Positions 25,192 to 31,002 of a stretch of 42,436 nucleotides of DNA are shown in pieces. The position numbers and the translations under genes were made by a program. The stretch spans positions 1 to 42,436 of the forward strand of contig JASJCR010000062.1 in assembly GCA_030065875.1 (NCBI GenBank), in the 5' to 3' direction. Numbering within the stretch: position 1 is the stretch's first letter; every line of letters starts with the position of its first letter. Origin of the DNA: Ardenticatenaceae bacterium (lineage in GTDB: Bacteria; Chloroflexota; Anaerolineae; Promineifilales; Promineifilaceae). Under the pieces are notes generated by a model, which was not told where the DNA came from, did not search any database, and saw only the letters and a list, made by a program, of their open reading frames with translations.

Positions 25192-25227
25192 GATAGATAA
25201 CTATATCAATCATCTCGTCTCATGTCA
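25186..25227. promoter_or_regulatory. Candidate TetR operator region
   Basis: TGACATGA (25186-25193) and TCATGTCA (25220-25227) are perfect inverted arms. Between them lies TGATA (25191) and TATCA (25204) with an 8-bp gap. The region covers the start codon and 36 bp upstream of the TetR gene, where an autorepressor would bind. Two nested sites could fit a regulator with two HTH units; this is speculative. Confidence 0.45.
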
Positions 25228-25282
25228 ATGGTTTAGGTGCCTCCGGCTTTTGAAACCCGAGGCACCTGGATAGTCCAACTCC

Positions 25283-26044
25283 CTAGCCATACAAATCCCG
25301 ATCCGCCGAGCGATATTGATCGCTGGCCCGCCCGTCTCCGGCTATTGTCAGCCCCCTCAAATGCACAATCGGTGTCGATTCAGTCGTGGCTCCCATCACC
25401 AAACTCGCTGACGCGGCAATCTCATCAGCGACGGCTAAAGTCGTCGCGTGCAGAACGTATCCATCCCGATCAACCATTCCCCTTTTATCTACAATCGGCG
25501 TCAAACCGGCCACGCCAATGGCCACGCCAATGGTGCCCAGGCGGTGCGGCCGGCCGTGTGTATCGGTAATCACAATCCCGACCGCCACCCCAAACCGGTC
25601 TAAAACCGCCTGACGAATCACCTGAGCGGTGCCGTCGGGGTCTTCCGGCAGCAGCAGCACCCACTCCCCGGAATCACCCTGCGGCACGTTCGAGCGGTCA
25701 ATTCCGGAATTTGCGCTCACAAACCCCAGACGGTGTCGGGTAATGAGCACCCCCTCCCGCCAGCGAGAAATACCGGCCGCTTCGCGCAAAATCACGGTGA
25801 CGAGACGAGGATCTTTACCGGTTTTTTGCGCCACTTCCCGTGCTTCAGCTGTAGGCGAAATCGTTTCCAGATTAACAAAGCGGTTTTCAGCTTTCGACAC
25901 AATTTTTTGGGCGATGGCTAGCACATCGTGAGGTTGGGGCGAGATACCGGCCGCTTCCAAGCCATCACAAACGACCGCGCCCAGATCATCCCCCGGTCTG
26001 ATTTCGGGTACCCCGGGCAGAGCCGTTAACTGAAGTTGTTTCAT
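25283..26044 (-). CDS. cofE: Coenzyme F420:L-glutamate ligase (CofE/FbiB N-domain type)
   Basis: 253 residues with AAAAGGAGATTGA before the start. CofE landmarks are LTALPGVPEIRPGDDLGAVV near the N-terminus, the metal/nucleotide segment VLAIAQKIVSKAEN, GFVSANSGIDRSNVPQ, and ITDTHGRPHRLGTIGVAIG. The enzyme uses GTP to add glutamate residues to F420-0, the final step in making F420-n. In Actinobacteria this domain is fused to a nitroreductase domain (FbiB). Here the nitroreductase is a separate gene about 400 bp upstream on the same strand. No other F420 biosynthesis gene (cofC, cofD, cofG/H) is in the window. Confidence 0.92.
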   Translation of the reverse strand: MKQLQLTALPGVPEIRPGDDLGAVVCDGLEAAGISPQPHDVLAIAQKIVSKAENRFVNLETISPTAEAREVAQKTGKDPRLVTVILREAAGISRWREGVLITRHRLGFVSANSGIDRSNVPQGDSGEWVLLLPEDPDGTAQVIRQAVLDRFGVAVGIVITDTHGRPHRLGTIGVAIGVAGLTPIVDKRGMVDRDGYVLHATTLAVADEIAASASLVMGATTESTPIVHLRGLTIAGDGRASDQYRSADRDLYG

Positions 26045-26159
26045 TCAATCTCCTTTTACCCGATAAACACGCTGATAAAAAAGCCACCTCCCCTTGGGAA
26101 CGGTGTCTCAAAGGTGGACAGGTCTTTCATAATCTGATTCATCGTTCGCAGACTCCCTA

Positions 26160-26336
26160 TCATTGCTCAGAATGAGTATCGTGTGAGAGGTCAAGTGATT
26201 TCCGCCGCTTGGCACCGTCGGTCCACTCTTCCAGACGCGGTCGCAAAGAGGCAACCGCTTGCGCATCGCCACAATGCCAACATTCCTTGCCGCGTTCAAG
26301 CTGTGGACAGGTGACCAGAATGAAACTAAAGTCATT
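26160..26336 (-). pseudogene. 58-codon reading frame with Cys cluster and no start codon
   Basis: On the minus strand the frame begins NDFSFILVTCPQLERGKECW, continues HCGDAQAVASLRPRLEEW, and stops at 26160-26162. Cys10, Cys19 and Cys22 form a C-x8-C-x2-C pattern suggestive of a zinc ribbon. Composition is protein-like, unlike the overlapping frames. There is no ATG, GTG or TTG; the codon before Asn is CAC, and the 14-bp-arm palindrome at 26338-26367 lies immediately upstream in the same frame. The simplest reading is a small gene or gene fragment that lost its start when the palindrome or a deletion arrived. It lies in the 401-bp gap between the nitroreductase and cofE. I do not recognise a family. 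Confidence 0.4.
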
Positions 26337-26337
26337 G

Positions 26338-26367
26338 TGTAGGGGCTTGGCTGGCCAAGCCCCTACA
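26338..26367. repeat. Perfect short palindrome
   Basis: Arms TGTAGGGGCTTGGC (26338-26351) and GCCAAGCCCCTACA (26354-26367) are separated by two bases. It is a REP-like mobile palindrome type, directly adjacent to the start-less reading frame at 26160-26336. The remaining gap sequence up to the nitroreductase stop is AT-rich and shows nothing else. Confidence 0.75.
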
Positions 26368-26445
26368 AATGTAGATTGGTTAAATCGCCATCGGACCGCC
26401 TTCCACAGCTAAAATTATTTATAGAATGAAGCGCTTAAAATCTCA

Positions 26446-27069
26446 TCAATTTTTTTTCGAAAAAAATTTTACTCTGGTGTGGAGCGGCTGACGGGTTTTT
26501 GTCCTATTTTGAGCCGGCCAGCCAAGGGTCATCAGCCCCTGCGGCTCCCAATCATTCGGCAAACCGAGCACCTCGCCAACCAGCTTCGGCACAAAAAGCG
26601 GGGCACACAGCCAGCAGCAGCCCAGACCGGCGCCGTGAGCCAGCAGCCACAAATTTTGGGCGGCCATGGCCACTGACTGTACGGCCATTTGTTTTTCGGC
26701 CGCGCTCCGCCGCTCGTCCGCATAGACATCCATATCGGCCATCGACAAACACACCACAATCACAACCGGAGCGCCGGTAATTCTGCGAAACGAACGCTGC
26801 ACGTCGCGCTCGATATCTTCTGGTGGGTCGCCATCGGCCGTGCGGTCGTGCCGCAGCTTATCACCCATCGCTCGGGCTAACCGGGCCTTGTCATCCCACT
26901 GCGTCAGAACGGCAAAACGCCACGGCTGCCGATTGTGAGCCGATGGAGCCCAAACAGCGGCTTCAAGCAGCTGCTCGAGCAGCTCATCGGGAACCGGCCG
27001 GTCCTCATAGCGCCGAATCGCCCGCCGGCTGCGCATGAGCGCCATCAGGTCATTAAGCTCAACCATCAT
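26446..27069 (-). CDS. Nitroreductase-family FMN protein, FbiB C-domain-like
   Basis: 207 residues (alternative start one codon in). Family marks are MRSRRAIRRYEDRPVPDELLEQLL (RRAIRRY phosphate-binding), AVWAPSAHNRQPWRF and the C-terminal EPQGLMTLGWPAQ. The APSAHNRQPWRFAVL segment and the neighbouring cofE suggest the subgroup that acts with F420-gamma-glutamyl ligase. In FbiB the FMN nitroreductase domain reduces dehydro-F420-0. A general FMN nitroreductase or BluB-like enzyme is possible but the context favours F420. There is no clear ribosome site. The gap to the LLM gene upstream (93 bp) contains GTTTAAAG/CTTTAAAC inverted arms at 27097 and 27152. Confidence 0.85.
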   Translation of the reverse strand: MMVELNDLMALMRSRRAIRRYEDRPVPDELLEQLLEAAVWAPSAHNRQPWRFAVLTQWDDKARLARAMGDKLRHDRTADGDPPEDIERDVQRSFRRITGAPVVIVVCLSMADMDVYADERRSAAEKQMAVQSVAMAAQNLWLLAHGAGLGCCWLCAPLFVPKLVGEVLGLPNDWEPQGLMTLGWPAQNRTKTRQPLHTRVKFFSKKN

Positions 27070-27162
27070 TTACGAGTAAAAAGTTCAAAGATAAAAGTTT
27101 AAAGAAGGATCATGCTCTCGTGAGCAACCACTTTAGACTTTCTACTTCTCACTTTAAACCGC

Positions 27163-28167
27163 TTAATTGTAGCCGTCGGCAAAAATGTCGATCATCAGCC
27201 GGGCATCACCCAGCGGGTAGAGAATCGGGCAGGTGCAGCCGTTGGCCACATATTCCCGCACTTTGGCCTTAACCTCATCTGGCGAACCGGCCGCGGTACA
27301 CATTTGCACCACGTCGTCGGGCACGATGTGCATGGCGGATTCGATCTGCTCATCAGTGGCCGGCCAGGTCAAAACCTGGTGAATCTCGTCGAGCAGATCC
27401 TGGCTCACACCACTGGCTTTCATGAGATGCGGCTGCTGCCCCAGATATTGCGTGATCATCTTGCGGGCCCCGTCCAGCGCCTTTTTGCGGTCGTGATCAA
27501 CCGAGCAGATCATCAACTGCGGCCGGTCGATGTCGTCAATTGATCGGCCGGATTTTTTGGCCCCTTTCTCCAGGGCATCCATCGCTCTCAAGTTGTAATT
27601 TGGATTAACCAGGTAATTCAAACAGACTCCGTCAGCGATTTCACCGGTTAATTCCATCATCTTCATGCCGGTCGCCCCGATATAAATCGGCACGTTACGC
27701 GGCCCTTTACGGCCGTGCACCACGTCGAGCTGAATATCGGTCACGTGGTGGAAATCCCCGTGAAAGGTGACGTTTTCTCCAGCCAGCAGCCGGCGCAGCA
27801 CCTCGACCGTCTCGCGCATGGCAGTCAGCGGCTTGCGGCGTTTAATGCCCACCTTGCTGGCCAGCGGGTCCCACCAGGCGCCAATTCCGCAAATAATCCG
27901 ATCCTGAGCCAGGTCATCCAGCGTTAGAAAGGTAGCCGCCAGGAGGCCGATGTTGCGGGTCCAGTTATTGGTCACCCCGCTGGCCACCTTGAGCGTGGTG
28001 GTATGTGAAGCAAAGGCGGCCATCGGCACTATACAGTCGCGTACGAGCCGACTTTCCGCCTGCCAAACCGCTTCAAACCCCTTTTCTTCCGCATATTTAG
28101 CCAATTCAATCCCTTCCTGTAAAGAATGGGCGTCTTGCAAATACAGAGCAACTCTATCTTTGGACAT
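27163..28167 (-). CDS. LLM-class F420-dependent oxidoreductase, Mer-like
   Basis: 334 residues from the ATG at 28167, supported by AAAGGAGACACC. The frame is open upstream to 28302, but that part overlaps the previous gene. The TIM-barrel luciferase-like fold is recognisable: LQEGIELAKYAEEKGFEAVW, LKVASGVTNNWTRNIGLLAA, DRIICGIGAWWDPLASKVG, then NVPIYIGATGMKMMELTGEI. This resembles 5,10-methylenetetrahydromethanopterin reductase and other F420-using LLM enzymes. It starts 16 bp after the 8-oxoguanine-deaminase-like stop codon, so the two are co-transcribed. The likely reaction is F420H2-dependent reduction (or F420-linked oxidation) of a product of the purine pathway. The substrate is unknown, and an FMN mono-oxygenase role cannot be excluded. 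Confidence 0.87.
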   Translation of the reverse strand: MSKDRVALYLQDAHSLQEGIELAKYAEEKGFEAVWQAESRLVRDCIVPMAAFASHTTTLKVASGVTNNWTRNIGLLAATFLTLDDLAQDRIICGIGAWWDPLASKVGIKRRKPLTAMRETVEVLRRLLAGENVTFHGDFHHVTDIQLDVVHGRKGPRNVPIYIGATGMKMMELTGEIADGVCLNYLVNPNYNLRAMDALEKGAKKSGRSIDDIDRPQLMICSVDHDRKKALDGARKMITQYLGQQPHLMKASGVSQDLLDEIHQVLTWPATDEQIESAMHIVPDDVVQMCTAAGSPDEVKAKVREYVANGCTCPILYPLGDARLMIDIFADGYN

Positions 28168-28183
28168 GGTGTCTCCTTTCAGT

Positions 28184-29539
28184 TCAACCGTTAATGATCT
28201 GATGACTAATTTGATTGTGCCGCTGAATAACCGGCGCAATATCGAGCGAACGAAGCTCGCCATCTTCAACAATAATTCGGCCGTTGATGACCGATAAATC
28301 AACCTGCTGCGGCGCGCAAAAAATCAGCGCGGCCAGCGGATCGTGCTGCGCACCGGCATAGGGCAGCTGGTTTAAGTCAAAGGCGATAAAATCGGCCGCT
28401 TTCCCTACCTCCAGGCTGCCGATGTCGTCTCGCTTTAGAACCTGAGCGCCACCCCGCGTACCCAGCCACAGCGCCTCCTCGACGGTCAGGGCCGACGCCC
28501 CACCCAGCACCCGCTGCAGCAGCAGCGCCTGGCGGGCTTCGTTGAGCATGTGGGAGCCATCGTTGCTCGCCGATCCGTCAACCCCCAAACCCACCCGCAC
28601 CTGTCGATCGATCCAGCGGCGCACCGGGGCAATACCGCTGGCCAGACGCATATTGCTGCACGGGCAGTGGGCTGCCCCGGTGTGGGTGCGGGCCATGAGT
28701 TCGATTTCTTCATGATCGACGTGAACGGCGTGCGCCCACCAGACGTCGTCGCCCACCCACTCCAGCTGTTCAGCATAAGCGGCCGGCCGATAGCCAAACG
28801 TCTCCAGGCAAAATTCTTCTTCGTCTTTGGTTTCGGCCAGGTGGGTGTGCAGGGTAACCCCGTAGGCGCGGGCCAGCCGGGCCGACTCGCGCATCAAATC
28901 TGGCGTCACCGAAAAGGGAGAGCAGGGGGCAACCACAACGCGGATCATGGCCCGCTGCTGTGGATCGTGAAACCGCTCGATAACCCGCCGGGTGTCGTGC
29001 AAAATCGCCTGTTCATCTTCAACGACCGAGTCGGGCGGCAGCCCACCGTCGCTTTCGCCAAGCGACATCGAGCCGCGGGCGGCATGGAAGCGAAACCCCA
29101 GCTCCTGCGCGGCCCGAATTTCATCATCGAGCTTTGCTCCATTCGGAAACAAATACAGGTGATCGCTGGCGGTAGTGCAGCCGCTCAAAATCAGCTCGGC
29201 CATGCCGATCAGGGCGCTGACGTACACCGCCTCCCCATCCATGCGGGCCCAGATCGGGTAAAGGGTTTTGAGCCAGTTAAACAGCCCGTCGTTCGGGGCC
29301 AGGGCACGGGTCAGGGTTTGGTAGAGGTGGTGATGGGTGTTGACCAGACCGGGCAGAACCACCTTGTCCGTGGCGTCGATCACCCGCTCGGCCGTTTGAT
29401 AGGCGGCCGGAATCGCGCCCGAATCTCCCACCCACTCGATCCCGTTATCGCGCACAAACAGCGCCCCATTGGGGAACGTCTCCCGGCCGTCGTTCATCGT
29501 GATCAGCAGCCGGGCGTTTTTAAGCAGTAGGGTACTCAT
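28184..29539 (-). CDS. Amidohydrolase, 8-oxoguanine deaminase-like (AtzB/TrzA superfamily)
   Basis: 451 residues. The metal-binding HxH lies in GLVNTHHHLYQTLTRA (His69/His71), followed by LFNWLKTLYPIWARMD, both close to 8-oxoguanine deaminase of Pseudomonas type. Further metal or substrate residues are in LHTHLAETKDEEEF, WAHAVHVDHEEIEL and VGLGVDGSASNDGSHM. The enzyme hydrolytically deaminates 8-oxoguanine (or a triazine or purine analogue) to urate with loss of ammonia. It starts 3 bp after SsnA and ends 16 bp before the LLM gene, in the middle of a tight operon. With the upstream molybdenum hydroxylase this points to purine breakdown. An alternative substrate such as hydroxy-atrazine-like compounds is less likely. 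Confidence 0.85.
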   Translation of the reverse strand: MSTLLLKNARLLITMNDGRETFPNGALFVRDNGIEWVGDSGAIPAAYQTAERVIDATDKVVLPGLVNTHHHLYQTLTRALAPNDGLFNWLKTLYPIWARMDGEAVYVSALIGMAELILSGCTTASDHLYLFPNGAKLDDEIRAAQELGFRFHAARGSMSLGESDGGLPPDSVVEDEQAILHDTRRVIERFHDPQQRAMIRVVVAPCSPFSVTPDLMRESARLARAYGVTLHTHLAETKDEEEFCLETFGYRPAAYAEQLEWVGDDVWWAHAVHVDHEEIELMARTHTGAAHCPCSNMRLASGIAPVRRWIDRQVRVGLGVDGSASNDGSHMLNEARQALLLQRVLGGASALTVEEALWLGTRGGAQVLKRDDIGSLEVGKAADFIAFDLNQLPYAGAQHDPLAALIFCAPQQVDLSVINGRIIVEDGELRSLDIAPVIQRHNQISHQIING

Positions 29540-29542
29540 TTC

Positions 29543-30895
29543 TTAGCCGGCCTCGCTGTACCGCTGCCACACCCGCCGAGCCACAACTCGTGATTTGGCA
29601 GCGATATCGCCTTCGTCGAAACCGGGCATCTGTTTATTGTGCATGACGATCCGGCCGTTGATGATCGTCGTATCCACATCTGCGTCCACCATCCCAAACA
29701 GAAAGTGACCCCAGAAATTGCCGCCGGTAAACGCTGTGGGTGGATAATAATCAACCAGAATCAGGTCGGCCAGATAACCGGCTTCAACCCGTCCCACCTG
29801 CTGGCCGGTCAGCCGCCGGTAGATCGCCGGATTGTTTTTCATGGCCATCGTCTCGTATTCCACCCAGCCCAGATTATTGTCGCTGACGTGATGTTTGTGC
29901 ATCAGGTAACCGGTCATGATCTCCCGGCGCACGTCCGGGGTCATGCCGTCGGTGCCCAGCCCCACCGTAATTCCCTGCTCCAGCAGCGCAAAAACGTCGG
30001 CCCGGCCGACAGCGTTGTTCATGTTTGACTGCGCCTGATGAACGACAATCGTGTCGCTGTCGGCCAGCAGTTTCCGGCTGTGATCATCCAGAAAAATGCC
30101 GTGAGCGGTGATGCTTTTCTCATCTAATACGCCAAAATGCGCCAGCCGCTCCACAACCGAGCGGCCGTATTTTTCTTTGGTCAGGGTCTCGTCGACAAAA
30201 TCTTCGAGCATGTGAATGTGGCAGCCGCGGTTGAGCCCTTGGGCAATGGCTACCGCATTTTCCAGCGAGTCGTCATCGAGAGTAAAAGAGGCGTGCAGCC
30301 CCATCATCCCGTCAAATAAATGATCCGGATCGGCCGCCCTGGCCACCTGACACTTGCGCATGTAGCGTTCGTTTTCAGCCAGACCGGCATCCCGAATCTC
30401 CTTGCCGTCCCGATCTGATGTTTCGTAGCACAACAGGGCGCGCATCCCAACCTGCCTGAGTGCTTCTTCGATCTTGTCGAGGCTGCCGGCACAGGCGTTG
30501 GGGCTGGCGTGATGATCGATGATCGAGGTTACGCCGTGGCGCACAGCGGTGATGGCCGGAATCAGGGCGCTGAAATACACCGCCTCGTCATCGAGCACCT
30601 TGTCAAGCGCCCACCACAGGTATTTGAGAATTTCATGAAAATTAGTCGGGGTGTGATTGAGGGCCATTCCCCGAGCGTACATGCCATAGAAGTGCATGTG
30701 GGCGTTGGTAAAACCGGGCATCAGCAGCCGGCCGCCGCCGTCTAAGTCAGTGAAGCCGTCGAATTGGGCTTTGAGCTCCGCTTCCGGCCCCACAGCCGCG
30801 ATGCGCGTGCCGTCGATCGCTACCGCCTGATCGTGCAGGACGGTGTTTTGATCGTCGTTGGTGAATACCGTCACGTTGGTAATTAAGGTTCCCAC
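29543..30895 (-). CDS. ssnA: SsnA-type aminohydrolase
   Basis: 450 residues. The metal-site HxH is in MPGFTNAHMHFYGMYARGMA (His66/His68). Later residues are RGCHIHMLEDFVDE, SITAHGIFLDD and VGLGTDGMTPDVRREIM. The overall pattern matches SsnA, an amidohydrolase-superfamily protein that in Escherichia coli and clostridia sits with selenium-dependent molybdenum hydroxylase genes; its substrate is not established. GGAGGAAAAAGTGGG precedes the start. It follows the hydroxylase gene after a 107-bp gap containing a perfect 22-bp-arm hairpin, and the next deaminase gene starts 3 bp after its stop. Confidence 0.85.
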   Translation of the reverse strand: MGTLITNVTVFTNDDQNTVLHDQAVAIDGTRIAAVGPEAELKAQFDGFTDLDGGGRLLMPGFTNAHMHFYGMYARGMALNHTPTNFHEILKYLWWALDKVLDDEAVYFSALIPAITAVRHGVTSIIDHHASPNACAGSLDKIEEALRQVGMRALLCYETSDRDGKEIRDAGLAENERYMRKCQVARAADPDHLFDGMMGLHASFTLDDDSLENAVAIAQGLNRGCHIHMLEDFVDETLTKEKYGRSVVERLAHFGVLDEKSITAHGIFLDDHSRKLLADSDTIVVHQAQSNMNNAVGRADVFALLEQGITVGLGTDGMTPDVRREIMTGYLMHKHHVSDNNLGWVEYETMAMKNNPAIYRRLTGQQVGRVEAGYLADLILVDYYPPTAFTGGNFWGHFLFGMVDADVDTTIINGRIVMHNKQMPGFDEGDIAAKSRVVARRVWQRYSEAG

Positions 30896-30928
30896 TTTTT
30901 CCTCCTTGCCGTTTGTTTTTGAAATTTT

Positions 30929-30987
30929 GTCCGCAGATTACGCAGATTTTTTGTTTATATCTGTGAAAATCTGCGTAATCTGCGGAC
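30929..30987. repeat. Perfect 22-bp-arm hairpin between hydroxylase and ssnA
   Basis: The left arm (30929-30950, GTCCGCAGATTACGCAGATT...) and right arm (30966-30987, ...CTGCGTAATCTGCGGAC) are perfect complements separated by 15 nt. On the plus strand it is followed by CGATTTTTT. It lies inside an operon, so it may act as a partial terminator or RNA-stability element. It is of the same family as the hairpin at 3437. Confidence 0.8.
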
Positions 30988-31002
30988 GATTTTTTCAAAA
31001 TG

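Noticed and set aside
26108..26335. 75-codon minus-strand frame with an ATG
   Set aside because: It overlaps the Cys-containing frame at 26160-26336, which has more protein-like composition; this one reads as its +1 shadow.
28550..29530. 326-codon open frame on the plus strand
   Set aside because: It is exactly antisense to the 8-oxoguanine-deaminase-like gene, has no ribosome site and lacks any domain; a compositional shadow.
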